Source: Luscinia megarhynchos (Eukaryota; Chordata; Aves; Passeriformes; Turdidae). Taken from it: 64,000 nt of DNA. Each line of letters begins with the position of its first letter. Position 1 is the first letter of the stretch. Of this stretch, positions 38,579 to 53,031 are shown piece after piece. Made by a program: the position numbers and the translations under genes. Location of the stretch: assembly GCA_034336665.1 (NCBI GenBank), contig JAPFBE010000002.1, forward strand, positions 8,044,146 to 8,108,145, in the 5' to 3' direction. The notes below the pieces were generated by a model. The model did no database searches, had not been told where the DNA came from, and worked only from the letters and a program-made list of their open reading frames with translations.

Positions 38579-38712
38579 TTCATAGAATTATTTAGGCTGC
38601 TAGAGACCTCTGACATCATTGTGTCCAAGTGCTAGCCCGTTACTTCCCAGTATAACACTAAATCTTGTCCTAGAGGGCCACATCTATGTGTCTTTTAAAT
38701 GCCACTTCCCTC
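38579..38712 (-). mobile_element. CR1 LINE 3'-end fragment
   Basis: The + strand shows TTCATAGAATTATTTAGG, AGACCTCTGACATCATTG and GGCCACATCTATGTGTCTTT, the reverse complement of a CR1 3' region. It is 5'-truncated to about 134 bp and diverged, and antisense to the host gene. Confidence 0.85.
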
Positions 38713-41647
38713 CAACACACTCCCCATTCAAATACATTCATGTCTATGATACATCTGTGTCTGTATCTAAGTCAGTTTGGGTTAATATTCTTTAGGTTTT
38801 TGGGTGCAGTTTTCAGAAGGACGCCCTTGACTTTATTTCCTAGTCTCTTTTGTTGATGTGAGCATCAGGCAGATGCACCATTCTTCCTTGCTGCTGTTAC
38901 ATTTTGTTTGATGGTTGTTTGATACCTACCTGTGGGATGGGAGCAAACAGAAGTTAGACAATCAAGAAATGATTCCAAGTAGTTTCAATTTAATAATTTG
39001 TATTTTAAATTGCACTGTGGACTTCATAAAGCATCATTTTGGAAAAGCAAGAACTAAAAGTTGTCTCTTTCCTTGCTGGCACTCCATATACTTGAAATAT
39101 CCTAGTGCTCTGAAAGTCTTATTAATATGAAGGAAAATAAACTAGCTGTTTCAGAGCCAAATCCTGCAGCTGCTGTGCTGCCTCTGGTAAATTCTCCCTG
39201 AAGTTGCAAGTTGCATTGCAGGGCGGGGAGAAAGAAGAAAAACTTACAGTTAAGAAATAGTTTGTCTATTAGTGAGAAAATCTTCCCTTTTAACAGTTTC
39301 TTCTCAAAAAATGACAGCTCTTTGTACAGACTGGAGGTTCCATTCAGATTATATTTTACCAGTTAAAGTTACATGTAAGTTAAATGAGGTAATGGGGAGA
39401 CCTCCAGATTGGTCAGTATATAGTATTTGCTCTTTCGTAGCAATGAATCATCTCCTTGTAAGAAAAAAGCTGTGAGTGGGTGTTGTGTAGGTTTTTAGTA
39501 GTATATGTTAGTCATTTTGGGGGTGTTCTTTTTAGCACTGTCTTGCAAATGTGGTGCATAAAAACTTACCGTGAACAGTGAACGTTTGCATGAAAGGTAC
39601 CCTTGAATGGTGTCCCTTTATCCTTTCATACTTCATTCCATCCCAGTAAAGCATACTCAGTTACAGCTTTTCCACAAAGGCAGTGGCAAAAAGGAGACAG
39701 TTGGAAGGGGAGGCTCCTGGCTGTTTTTCTGCATGGTAAGCATGTTTGTGTTTGATACAGATTCTCATTATGAAGTAAGGATGAACAGCTGTTGATTGAT
39801 TTTTGACAGTACATGCGTATCTTGCAGTAAGGCAAGGACTGCTCGACTCCCCATGTCTCTTCAGCACTACCTCAATGCTGAATGCTCTGGTTTGATTTTC
39901 CCTGAAGTACAGCATGATTTAATTCATGGCTAAGCAAATAATACATAATAATCTTGTGCATTTCCATGGTTAGCAAGAGGCCACTAGAGTTACAGAAGCC
40001 TTTTGATTTTTTTTAAGATACTTACCCTAAATGTTGAATGTTCAGTATTTTACCTTATTTGTAAGCAAGCTGTCATAAGGATATAATTTCTGTGTTTACA
40101 TGTGAATTTCTATTTTATTATTTTTATTTTTTATGTATAAAAATAGATGCGAAAAATTTATTTTATTTTTCTTTTAAAAATTGTTTATTTAATTTTGTTG
40201 TGTTGTGATTAAATAATTTTTAGTGTAGAACAGAGAGCTCTGAATCTCTAGACTTCATGGCAATTATAAAAACTGGAGACCAGATTTAGGAGATTTGAGT
40301 AATTTTAAACAAGGAAAGTATAATTTCACAGCTCTTAGAACATTGGTGTGGTGAGTGAAATATGTGTGAAAAGTTGAAGCACTATGCAGATGTCTTTTTA
40401 TGAAACTTCCCTCATCTCCAGTGGACTATTAAGTTACCTAGTTTAGGTTTAGCTGCTAGTGAGGCTAGCACTAATTTTTGAACTTAAAGCAATTAATGGT
40501 TGTTTGAATGAACTGAGTATCTTTTTTTAAAGAAAATCTAATGTAGCTATGAATATGTTGATTTTTGAAATATGTATGTTGAAGTGATCCAATTAGGAGT
40601 TCTTGTAGAATTTTAGTTGCTCTGTTTTTGTTCTTTACTTTTTCTGAAGACATTTTTTCCTTGATGTTTTGACTCCATTTGAGTTTTGCTTTCTTTCTTT
40701 GGTACTTTCTTACTTTAAACTGTATAAATGTTAGCCAGAGCTGCCAAATTATATTGGCATGTGCTGTTAACTGTATTGTGATGAGAGAAATGCTTACCAT
40801 GGTGCAAGTTGAGTGTAGTAAAGAATGCAATTAATCTTCTTGTCTTATTTGTAAGATATTATACATATGTAAATATAAATTACAAATTGCTTTAACACAA
40901 GTTTCATTCTGTTGTTAATTGGCTTACAGTAAATAAGTCCTGGACTGTTTCATTGAGCAAGTTATTGGTAGAAACTATGTTCTAGTAAAACTGCAATTAT
41001 CTGTCTTTAATCAAGATCTTTCACATGCTTACAAACCGTAGATCAAAATTTGAAGACAATTGGAGCTTCTTTAAGAGGTTTGATATTTTCCTTTGAAATT
41101 CACCTGACCTTGTTTGTGACTGTGCTTGTGGTTGGCTAGTGATCCACTTAAAATCTCGCTTTTGGGTTAGTTGGCAGTTACTCAATTGAAAAATCCCTCT
41201 GTATTTAATCATATTCATTGGTTATGTCAAGTCAAAATACATTTTTATATTAACACTCATATGGACATGACAGATTGTTTGGTCATACTGTGTGTGTAAA
41301 AATATATGTATATAATTTTATATTACTATATTGCTGGTGACTTTATATACTCTGAGTTTCAGTAAATGCTAAGACCAGTAATATCTTATGAGCATCTTCA
41401 TAATGTGAAAAGCATGTGTCTTGTTACAGTCCTGGCAGACAAGCTAAAAAGCTTGAAATAGAATTTGAATTTTTGAATTGCCAGACTAGAAAGCTAGAAT
41501 TTCTGTCCTGCTTGGGCTAGTGGCATTACAGTTGTCTCTAAATGGCAAAGAGTGTAGTGAAGTAGGAGTGTTAGTGTCAGCCTGATTTCATGGAGTGATC
41601 CTTGTGAAATAAGGTTCTGTAAGGTGCTTACATGGGTGTATTATGAG

Positions 41648-41691
41648 ATCTATCTATCCATCTATTTATCTAATATTTTTATATATATATG
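41648..41691. repeat. (TATC)n/(TA)n simple repeat
   Basis: TCTATCTATCCATCTATTTATCTAA passes into TTTTATATATATAT. A short impure tetranucleotide plus dinucleotide repeat in intron 2. Confidence 0.9.
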
Positions 41692-44600
41692 CTGTAAGTT
41701 CAACATAGCTAAGCCATCTTCTAGTTAATTATGGCAATGGGCATTGGTTAATTAACCATAAGATCATTAATTATGGCAACAGGCATACCCATCTACTCAT
41801 GTCAATGTGATAACATGGGAAATCTTTGAGAAAATGAAAAGATTGTCATCAAATTAAAGGGGATTTTTATCATATCACTGTTTAGTCTCTGTGTGGTGTT
41901 TGCACATTTACATCTTTTCTTGAAGACTGATCCAGCAAATCATATTGTCTTCTGTGGGACTGTTTTAAGATGGCTTTGAATCTCTTGTATATGTGGTTTA
42001 GACTCACCAAGAAACATCAGAAAACAAACCAGAAAATCATAGTATTTTCCTAAGTAATTAACTGCTCATTGCCTCCAAATTTAAAGCAGGATATGCAGGT
42101 TATAGGACCAAATTGTATGGTCTGTTGTTGTCCCTAGAGCAGATTAATAATTTATAGCTTTGGTGAACTCTAAGGAAGAGAGATGACAAATTTCCCAAGC
42201 AAGGCTGAGTTAGGTAGGGACCCAGGCTCTTGCTGAAAGATTTCATTTGACTGTCAGTCTTTGTTTGTGAGGATGTCCGAGTGAGACTGCATTAATTGAA
42301 GCAGAGAAGTCTATTTAGTGGCCCCTCAGAAATGGGTGGATGTTGACCTGGATGTGAGTGACACAGAGTGTACTGTCCTGGAAAAGAGGAGAGTGGAAAA
42401 AAGAAATCTGGACTCCAGCCCATCTGTGGCATTGGAAGCTTGGGATTGTCAGCCCCTCTTCTCTAGACAAAAGGTGTACACAGTAAATAGCAAGTTCCAC
42501 TGGGTCAGTAAAACGTACTCCTAACACAACTCTACAAGATATGCATTAATATTTCAGTGCAGAGCTTAGCTAGTGAGACATGGAAACTGTGTGCATCATG
42601 GAAGTTATGTGCCTAACAACAGCAAAGGCCTGAAAGGGAAGGATGATTAAAGACTTACTGGAGCATATAGAGATACAAAAGAAGCTGCTGTAATCAGTAG
42701 GCATTACACAACTGGTGCATAAGCATTCTGGCTGAACACACCCACTCTAGAGCTGAGAGAGACAGTAAAATTGACATCTTTTGATGGCATATTGTTACCT
42801 CAGTGAGAACTTGGGGAGAGGGGAGGAATTTTGGCAGAAATCTCTAAGGTAAGTTCCTATTAACTTAAAAATAAAAAATACACAAGGCAGAGACCTCTGT
42901 GGAATGTTTAATGTTTACAGCTGTTACAGATGTTTCAGAAAATTGTCTGTAGAACCAGAGTTCCCTATTTGTTCACCTCAGAAGCACCAACTTAATTACA
43001 CCAAAATTTGATCCGTGATTATTTAATTCGTTTTAAAATTAACATTTAAACCTTAGCTTTTAACCTTAGTGCTCTTAAGATTTGTAAAAAGCTGCAACTT
43101 CTTTTTATTATGGTTAATAAATAATAGAATAAAAAATAAATTTGATCCCCACTCCCCAGTTTTTGCCAGCAAAGCTGATGGCTGCTGTTTCACTGATATT
43201 CCTGCAATTTTATAAGCTTAGCCCACTTGAAGGGAACATAAAATTTCTAAGGGTGAGTGGAAATTAGAATTATCTGCTTTAATGGCAAAACCTGAAATTA
43301 AATGCTAGTATGTTAAGAGTATATAATTTGAATGTGATGATATGCTATGTGAGAAGAGTGACCTCAAAATAGATATTGATGCTTTCCAAAAACAACTTCA
43401 TCTTTCTAATTGGCGTCAAAACAAGGGATGGTGCGGGTAACAACTACCATGGGAGACAGAAATCACGTATAGGAAGATAAAATTTATTTAAAGAAAAGAC
43501 GGGTGAAGAAAATTGTTGTAATACAGAAGAGTTTGTTTTGGTATGTGAAGAAAGCTTCAAGACACTAAGGCAGGCAACAAGCATAACTCCTACATACATT
43601 CAGGATCTGAACCCTATAAATAGCTAAGATGACGAGTTGTTAGTTGATTTTGTTCAGCGTTTCCATCTATTGTCATTAATGAGATTTAAAAAATACATGT
43701 GGAAAGCCTGCCTACAATGAAGTACTTATTAATATCATATTGATGATATTCAGACCATATTGATGATTTCATTTTCATAGCCTATATTATGATCTCATCT
43801 GATGATGGTCTGTGTCACTTACATTTTTTGTAGGAGCTTTAAGAACAACTGTGAATCAGAAGTTCCAGACCTATAAGATTTTACCCACATAATCTAACAA
43901 CATCTACCTTCTTACTTATTTTGGAGAGCACCCATTTTAAGCTGATTTCTTCTTATTTTTCTTTGTTTTCATATATGGCATAAATTATGCTAAGAGCAAG
44001 GACCCATCACAGACATGCAAGCTCTTGAGATCTTGCACTGTCTGCAGCTGAAGACAGAAGAAAAACCTGGAGATAGTCCAGCCATTTTTTGGGATTCATG
44101 TGCGTTGCTGTCTACAGTAAACCACAGTCTGGTTGAAATGTTTTTGTAGATGAAATGTTGCAACATGGGGTTTTCTTTTTAACGGGAAGGAGGAGGTCTA
44201 AGAATATCCTTTGTTTCTGAACTGGAGTAAGGTTTAACAATTTCCTAATTGACTGGCAAGTGCAGCTTAAAAAGCTGGGAGAAATTTACAGTATGAGTAT
44301 TATTAAAAATGTGGAAACATTTTCATTGTTGCTAGTGTTCTGCCTTTGTAAACCTTTTGTGGTCAAGACTTTTCTGCAAGACAGGAAGAAGGTGGGAGTA
44401 AAGGAGAAGAAAGGGCATTCTATTGCTGTAGTGCCAAAATATTTTTCTCTTAATAAAGGTTTTCCACTGCTGTTGTTGGCAACAGCAAGTGGAATATTTA
44501 ATCTGTAGGAAGGCTCATTCACAACACTGTATAGCCTCCCCCCAACAAATTTTCCATAACTCTGTTAGCCTTCATCTACAAAAGCAACGTCACTGTCATG

Positions 44601-47600
44601 AAGTAGTGGGAGCAGTATTCAGATGAGGAAGACAATGGTTGTCTGAGTAGGAGAAAAAAAACAAAAGAAAATCAAGGATAATATTTCAAGCACAGGAAAT
44701 GCACCAGCAGATGTTGTTGCTGTAATGTGGCTTGCTGTTAGACTTGTGACATCTTTGGCATGTGACTTTGGTAACTTTTTAAAAATCAAAGTTTTTGCAT
44801 CTAAGGACTAATATTTCCAGCTAGGCTATACTTCTCCCATCCCCTACACAAAGTGGGGTTAGGGCAGAAATGCACAAAACTGCCTCACACGAAATTGCAT
44901 ACCAACTTATTTTTAATACTTCAGTAAATTTTTGTGTGTCTGATTTTCATGCTGCCTTCTTGACTTTTTTCTGGAGATGAATTATTGCTAAGTTGGCAGA
45001 AGCAGGTCAGCAGAAAAGTGTGGTGGTGTGTTTTTTTCTAATAATCTGATCACAACATTATTAGACACTTGTTGAAATAAAAATAGCCAGCAAACTGCAC
45101 TTGTAGCAACATTTCATCCACAAAGCTGTTTTGACCAGACTGGTTTACTGTAGCCAGTAGCCATTTGGGAGATTTTTGGTTATGGATAGCCTCCTCTCTT
45201 CTTCTGCCCCAAGGAGATCCTGTTGTGGTGGCCATACTTTACATTTTCAGAAACCAAATCAAGATATTTTAACAAAAAGAAAACATATTTTCTTCAAAGC
45301 CAATGATAGGCCTGACATTTTGAGCAGGACATTTCCTGCAGATGTGAGCTGTTGGTCAGTAGTGGTATCACTAGCATAGATATTAAAAATAGCTGGACTC
45401 TACCACTTTTGTTACCCTCTGACACCCATCTTTCCTGGTATTAAGAGAGGTCTGGAATTGGGAACTATAAATGTTGAGTCTTGATTACACTACTCTTTTT
45501 ATATGTGTGGTTTAGATTACATTCAATTGTGAATTTTCAAGGACTTTTCTACTACTGTCAAAACTTATCTTTAATAGCATATGTTTTGCTAAGTTGGAGA
45601 TGCTGAGGGAAAGAAAACATCTTTCGAATATCTAAGCCTGTGATTTGGTATCCCAGTTTATTTTGTCATCAGGAAGTTAAAAATATCCAGGCTTGTGCAG
45701 TGTATGTTTTTGGAACAAGTAATTTTTCTTAGGGATTAGAAAGACATTAGACTGTATTACATCTCATTGATTCTCTATTTATATGCAAGTTTCTACCCCA
45801 AGAATATTCCTGAATTATCTTCTTTCTACCCTTGCCATACACAGTGTTGTTTAAAAACAAACACAGAAAAAACCTATCACACAGAATCACTTGGTAAAAG
45901 CTGTAGTTAAGTGCAAGGTTGTCTTTGTAAACCAGCCATATTCACTATGTGTGCAGTGTGATGGAATGTATCAAACATATTGCCATAACATATGTCCATT
46001 AAATGCTGAAATGTGTCAAGGTGCAATGCCCTTGCCACACAGAGAGGAGGTTAAGCTCTTTGTCCTGGTAAACCATTAATCATTTTGTGGTTAGTTTACA
46101 GCAGTAGTTTCTTACTTTGTAAATACATAGTTACTGGTTTTCAGGGAGCTTCTTACACACAAGAATTTAAGAAGCAGAACTTTCATTTCATAAAACCTTT
46201 GGAGCTTAAGTCTAAAAAATATGATTCACTATGCTTATCCTTCTCTCTTTACTCTGGCAGCAATATTGGTAACTTGTGGGAGTTAACACATCTTCATTTT
46301 GATACAAAGGAATGTCTTACCCTTACTCCCTTTTTCTCCCTATTGTTTAGGAACTGTTTTGAAGTGCAGTAAATTGACTAAATATGACTTGGTCTCCATA
46401 TTACTACTAGCCAGCTTGGGACAGTTATTCTTGGAGCTGATGCCAGAATCCTTGAACATAAATTTGGAAAGTCTGGTATTTGATGAGAGCTTGTGGGTGG
46501 GATGCAGACATTCAGCTGTTTTGCTGAAGAACTGAAGTAGCCTTGCGGAGTGTGACATTAAGTCCTCTGGACTGTTTTGGGCACATTTTAAAATTGGAAT
46601 ACAGTTAGGCTGTAGTCCTGTGAAGAGCTGAGTGCCATTTCACTTGTAAGCTTTAGCCTGAAGAATGCCAGCATTCAATATAAGCTGCTTGTTGAGATCT
46701 TTTAAATGTAAGTTGCATGTATCATACTATCAGCATGTCAGTTGTTCAGTTATTCGTAGGATTTTGTATTGCATGTTTGTTGCACTGAAAAGACACAAGT
46801 TGCACAGTTATGATATAATACTTCACTTTTGACCTTTGATAGTAAATGCCTGGGCTGAGCTAAAACCAGTCTTGGTCTGAAGGGATGCAGTCATCCAGAC
46901 AACACAGTTCTTTGAGGCAGCAGAATTAATTGTGTTTAGAATTCCTCATAGCTGTGGCACAGTGAATTCTAAATAATGAAATATCAAGCAAATAAATGTC
47001 TCTCTATGGGTAAATAATTTGCTAGTGTTGGTGAAGGGAGGGATCTCTCACTGTTCACGATGCTAGCAGCTGTAATGGAGAAACTCATATGGATTGCATT
47101 GTGAAAGGATGTGCCTGGAAAGGCAATGATGTTTCTCTCCAGTACTTACCTGTGTTCAGAAACTTGACAGCTGCAGCTTGGCCTTATTCCATTCACTCTT
47201 GATGTGCCTATATGCATCCTTACAGCCAGTTCATAGAGCTTTCTTGATATCTTCATGCTCTTTCAAATGATGCTGCTACTTCTCCTACCCTGCTCCCCCC
47301 ATCCCCCATGTGTGTGTATATGTTCTGTTTTGGTGGCAGGCTTTGTTGTTGTTGTTTGTTTGTTTGTTTTAAAGTTGGTTTTGTCCACTGAGTGCATGTT
47401 TACTTTGAAAAAGACTTTGGTGCTTCTTGGAGTATGTGTACATATGTGTTTATATATTTATTTGCATACATGTATACACCTGTAAATGTATGCACACATG
47501 TATATAAACCCTTATATTTCTAAAAATATTACCTTACCAGCAAACAAAAACTTGTGATGCTTGCTGTACCTCAGTAGGACATATGTAAATTACATAGCAT

Positions 47601-50203
47601 GTTTTGAACACTTGAGTATCTGGTAAATGCAAAGAATAGTCTGTTAAAATGGGCCCAGTCATTTAAGTTTTGATGTTCTGGGGAGAAACCAGTGAAATTC
47701 AGACCTGTCAAGAAAAGAGTATTAGAGTTTGGGTCAGTTATACCTGGGGATCCATTTCTGTTGTTGGGATGTGCCTTTTAGGAGCAACCCATGCAATGAG
47801 CAGTTTGAAGCTCTCCTGAGACAGAGAGCATGGAGAACCTCCTTTCTGCATCTGAGCACAAAGGAATGCTTTGTTTGCTCCCAGCATCTGCACAGTCAGT
47901 GATCTCATTTTGGAGAGCTTATTTCTATCCATTTTTGTTACCACAATCAGCTTTACTAGCTAGTGAAGAAGAGAAGGAAATAACTCAGTCTAATCCATGC
48001 AAGTACTGGATTTAGATATGATTAGATTATTTCTGGATGCTGAGGAGTGAAGCAGTCTTTGTGAATCAGATCTGTATGCTGAGAATGTTATAAATCTAAA
48101 CACCTGAAAAAATACACAGTTTGTTTCAGGCAGAGAGCTTTACCTGACTGTATTTAACTAATTACCTCTGGAGGCTTTAGTCTTTGTTTCCTTTCAATCT
48201 CATAAATATAGCAATACAGTTTTGTGAAGTGTTCTCACTTTAATTATGTACGGAGTTTCTGTGCTGTATTTCTGTCTTGTTTATGAATTTGAATGTGGTG
48301 CTCCTGAAAGACTCAGTCTTGAAGTTGCTGTCCAGGTTAAGTTCACATCTGACATGAGTGATTCGTTTCCAGAAAAACTGTAAGAACTGTTGTGTTAAGT
48401 ATGTGCAGAAAACACAGATTTTCTTGTACATGGAAAACTTTAAAATAATAAAAAAAAATAATGCTTGCATTTACAGTTCTCAACATCTTTAATAGAGGTT
48501 TAGTGTTTTGGTGATATTTGTGATTTTGGTTTTACGTGAACCAGTAGCAAAAACATGGAAGTTGTCATGGAATGAAATCTGTTTTGTAGTTCATCTTACC
48601 TCACAGAAATCTAGCTTTAAGTCCCTATAAAATAGATGAGACCTTGTCTGTAATATCAGGGCTTTCTGACAGATTTGCCATTTTTTTCTTTACTTTTTTT
48701 GTGTTTGTTTTTGGAGGAAATCTCAAAGTAGCTTATAGAACCAACACATAATATGTGTATTTTCAGAGCATCTGTTTATTAGCTTTTTGCAAAGTTAATC
48801 ATACTGATGTAAAGTATGGATTCTACTAAATAGAAAGTTTTGGTGTGTGAAATCACTTAATGAATTTAGCCATTTATCCCTTACGCTGTTGTGCAAGAAA
48901 TTGAAGTTTTTCCTCATGGGTTAAGAGCAGTCTTCCATTTGCTTTAAGGCTGATAGAGTTTTTAAGTGGTATAGATAATTATCAGTGCTAATAGTGTATT
49001 TGTGTGAATGTTAATAAATTTTGAGAATAAAGAAACTTGATCCTGAAAAGTACTATGAACAAAGAATTTGCCCCTAACTTACATATGGGGAAAATAAGTG
49101 AACACAGCATGTACAAGATAGAACAGAAGATGTGTCAGTAAGCCTTACTTTTTTTTCCCCTGAGCAGTGACTGGAGCATGAGGGCTTTTCATTCAGCAGT
49201 TGCTGCACTTGAATCTGAAATGAGAATTTGCTGACCTCACACCTTGGTAGTTGTATCTTTCCTGTTGGGTCAGGCTGCTGTGGAAGCACCAAGAAACAAC
49301 CACGGCTTTCACCTTCAGTGGTCTGAGGTTACTGCCCAGTTAATCTTCCAGTTAAACCTCTGTGGTATTCTGCGGTTCTGCAGATCTTGGAGATTGAATA
49401 AGTAAATTTTTCCTGAATTTAAAATACAGGTTAGCTCATGGTAACCCAAAGGATAGACACTGCATGGAATAAAAGGAAATTTCAGAGTAAAGGAGGAAGT
49501 GTATATGGAAATTCAAATAAAAACCAGCTTGGGTCAGATTCCAGCTATTGTGCTTTGATTTTTTGATATTGTTACATCACTGTTCATCTGGTTGCTTTTA
49601 AAGTTCAATGCTGTTTCCTGAATCTAAAGTTGCTGGTACAATTCATCCTTTCCTGGTCTTAAGAAGAATGAATTAAAAAGAAATCAAGTGCTTACCTCTT
49701 GAAAGTAATGTTTGCAACACTGTATCACCTGAATTTCATAATCAGAAATTACAGTTTGGCCAGTACTAGTTAGCCTGTGAGTTTAAAATCAGCTTGCTTT
49801 TCTTAGGTCTCTGGGGCTGCTGATATGACTAAGATTCAGAGGTTACACTGAGAACAATTTGATTTCCTATCTGTGCTATTTAAATAGTAACACTTCTGGT
49901 ATATATGAAGCTTTAAAGGTAAGTGTCAAGATATTCAGCCCCAGTACCATGGTATCATGAACTGATAGAATGCACGAATCTGACAACACTGCTGTAATTA
50001 ACAAATCTTTCAGGAATGGGTGAAAACTAAGATGCATTATTTTCTTTCAGTTTAGTTTTGTTTTGAAGTATGTAAATACTTTTATAGATACAGACTTGAG
50101 TTTGGTCAGATCTCTTAGAGAAAGCTGATCTGAAGAAAAGGAGGGGACAATCCACCTACTCTTTTAGTCACGTGTTTTTTGGTTTTTTTTTCGTTTGTTT
50201 TAG

Positions 50204-50241
50204 TTTGCAAGTATGCCTGCCACAGGAAGTGTGAAGAAAAG
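50204..50241 (+). CDS. Tensin-family 38-bp microexon, central C1 domain
   Basis: Bounded by CGTTTGTTTTAG and AAAAG/GTAAGT, a near-perfect donor. The two leading bases TT complete a Val codon with the final G of the previous exon. It then reads CKYACHRKCEEK. Together with the previous exon this gives CRVC-KYAC-H-RK-C, supplying the fourth Cys, the second His and the fifth Cys of the C1 zinc sites. The phase 1 entry and phase 0 exit fit the exons on either side. It is too short to be found by open-frame scans. A long T-rich pyrimidine tract (50174-50202) precedes it, as expected for a microexon. Confidence 0.88.
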
Positions 50242-50551
50242 GTAAGTGTATTTTTTTGGCCTCCCTTCTTGCTGTTGATCTACATGTATTCAAAGTTGAG
50301 ACAACAAAATTTGTATTAACTAATTAAGAATAAGATAATAAGATGCCTAGCTGGGGTATTGTTCTTGCCATAATTAAGAAAAAAAATCCCAGTATCATTG
50401 AAACATTTGCACCAGCGGTTGAGTTTCTCATTCTTTCCACAGGAGGAGATGTTTTAAGTTGAAAATATCAAGTTAAGTGGGTGAAATACAAAATCAAACA
50501 GTTCTGCCAGAAAAGAAAAAAAATGTATTTGAGTGAATCAGGTATACATGC

Positions 50552-51350
50552 TGTTATGATCCGGTTTAAACCCAGAAAGGCAAAGAACACTAAGTCCCTG
50601 TGTATAAAATGGAAAGAAGTTAAGAAAGTTCAAAATATACCAAAAAACTGGATTAAAACCAAACAAGGTTAGATGTTGGTGCCAAAAATTTGTTGTATTT
50701 TATTTAATAGTAGAAGAGGCAAAGAGAAAGAGAAAAAAGAAAGAGAGAGATAGAAAAAGAAGTGTGTGTGAGGGATAGGGGGAGAAGGTGACAGTGGTTA
50801 GGTGGAAACATACCACTCATCTGAGGATCCCACTGATGTCTCATTGCTCCCTTCCATCTAGTCTTCTTGGTGGTGAGAGTCCCACACCACACTGCCACAT
50901 GCTGAAGAGTATAGAATTCCGTGGATTAATATAGGCTTTGGGCCAGGTGGGAATGTCCATGTGTCTCCCTTGCAGGGGCCCTGTTTGACACTGTCCCTTG
51001 CAACTCTGGGGTCTATTGCATCATACTGCAGTACTCTGGTGCAGTGTCTGGGGACCCCTTTGGGGGGGCCTTTGGTGGGCCATGGCACCCCCTCTGCTGT
51101 GGATGCAGCTTTCCCTGGGAGAAGGGCCCCATAGCTGGGCTGGTCTGCACATTGGAGTATGGGCAGTCACTGCCTCTCACCAGAGGCCTTTCCAACAGGA
51201 ACACAAAGTTGCTTTCCCCTCACCCTTTGGTTCGAGGATCTGTGGCAGCTGATAGCCCTGGGGCTGTGGTCTCCTCCCTGAAGGTGCTAAGCTTGTGCTT
51301 TGTCAATGTCCCCAGTTCCTGAGTCTGATCTTACTTTTATCAGCAAACTG
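50552..51350 (-). mobile_element. ERV LTR (ERVK-like), antisense to host gene
   Basis: On the + strand it opens TGTTATGATCCGGTTTAAAC, so on the minus strand it ends ...GGATCATAACA. The minus strand has an AATAAA signal in TTAAATAAAATACAAC (around 50690-50706), then GGCACCAACATC, a plausible R/U5 order. Further left-to-right on + come a purine-rich GA tract (50704-50770) and a GC-richer block to about 51350. I recognise this as a passerine LTR family from memory. The distal end is approximate because no clear CA terminus was found. Frames of 60-90 codons within it look fortuitous. Confidence 0.68.
50704..50770 (+). repeat. Purine-rich (GA)n-like tract inside LTR
   Basis: Almost uninterrupted A/G sequence such as GAGAAAGAGAAAAAAGAAAG, passing into GTGTGTGTGAGGG. 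It lies just upstream, in the LTR's own orientation, of the poly(A) signal region. Confidence 0.85.
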
Positions 51351-53031
51351 TCCAGGGCTTCACTCAGAAGGCTTATTCAGGATGTGGTGGTATTCTGTGC
51401 AGTTTTTGCAGTAAAGTTATAAAAGTCTTTCATGAAACTGTTTAAGTAAAAAACTATAGTATTTCAATCTCTGACACGTGTATATCAGCCCCCATGTGTG
51501 TGTATGCACACACCTATACAAATACAGGTATAAAATACATAAATTTAAAAATATATAAAATTTGTACAACAACAGAGATTTAAAAGCAGACTCTTGGCAT
51601 TTCGATTGTAAGAAGTATAAGCATATTATTGATTTTCATTGATTACTGTAGATTCCCCCAATTCAGTTTCATTAGTAGATTTTTGTTACTTTTGAAAATC
51701 TTCAAAATCCTTTCACGCAAGGTGAGATTAGTAGTTACATGGTCTCACGTGACTTACTTTCCTCATTGCTTGATTTGTGTAAATCAGAGACACTTACAGA
51801 TTCAGTCTAAATCTAGCAGTCTTGGAGGACTTTTTTTTTGTCAGAAATGCTTTCTTGGGGTAATATTCCCTTCGGTTAACTTAAACTTTTGATTTGTACT
51901 TGTGATCTATTAAGACAGTGTATTTATAGTCTCTTCTGGAGACCAAAGATCTAGACCTAGTATCTGTGTTGTTACCTTGATGTTTGCAAACATTTGTTTT
52001 GTTCAGTGCATCCAAGGTGTATGATTAAATTCAAGAGAAGAATCTTTGCTCTGTGAAGGACTTTGAGATTTTTTCAGGACATATTGGGAAATTCTAGTAA
52101 ATACAAGTGTTATTTGGCTGAGCATCTCCCATTTTGAGTAAAAATGGTACATGTACATTTGGGAATCACTCTCTTACGTGGTATGCTGGGTAAATGCAGA
52201 ATTCTGGGTTTTTAAATGAAATAAGATGATAAAATACGCAGTGGTAATTAAATTTTTAAGTAAGGTATTACCTCTTAAAGGGTTTAATTACCTAGATACA
52301 TTCAATAATGATTAGTAAGAATATTATCATAATGGTGGTCTACTGGTAGAAGCAAAGCAGTTCAGTAAAAAGATGTACTTTTTCTTAGACTAGATGATGT
52401 AATTGATGCCTCTTTGCACAGTAGCTTTGGTTCTCAAAATAGTGCTTGCAGTATGGAATTCTACCAGTTGTATAAGAATCTGGTTTTTTAATAACGTTGG
52501 TAGTTTGCAGATTTACTTGGGTAAGTGCTTCATAGAACTAGAGTTTCCAGAAATCATGGTATTTAAATGATTCTGGAGACTCTTGTAATTCTTTAAACTT
52601 GTTTTGGAGATGAATAATTTTATATGTGTGCCTTATGTTTAGAATAGGAAACTGTTATTTCAGCTCTAAGCCATTTGGGTGTTGACTGTTGAAAAGAATA
52701 GTGTGGAGTGCCAAAAGTATATAATAGCCTAACATCAAGATATGGACTGGCATGTTTTCTTATTTTTGAATAACTGAGATGAAATTATTAGCATTTGTTA
52801 CAGAATATTAAAAAAATATGAAAAGAAGACCAAATTCAACAATCAATTATTTCTTACAAGAGGCTTATTTTCTGATTTTCTGAGAGGTAGTCAGTCAGCA
52901 CATAGCTTAAATGTATTTTTTTTTTTTTTCGTCTTTTTTCTGACTGCTCTCTAAGGCTTGTGACTTCTGCACCCATCAGTGTATGTAGATTCAGATAGTT
53001 GATTATGTTGTGTGAGATCCAGCTGGTACAT

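Larger units (their letters stand above)
37356..50203 (+). other. Intron 2 of the tensin-family gene
   Basis: A 12.8-kb GT-AG intron (GTGAGT ... TTTGTTTTAG). It is AT-rich and has few recognisable repeats: a CR1 tail at 38579, a TATC/TA patch at 41648 and a small direct repeat near 41725-41790. No other exon was identified. Confidence 0.75.
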
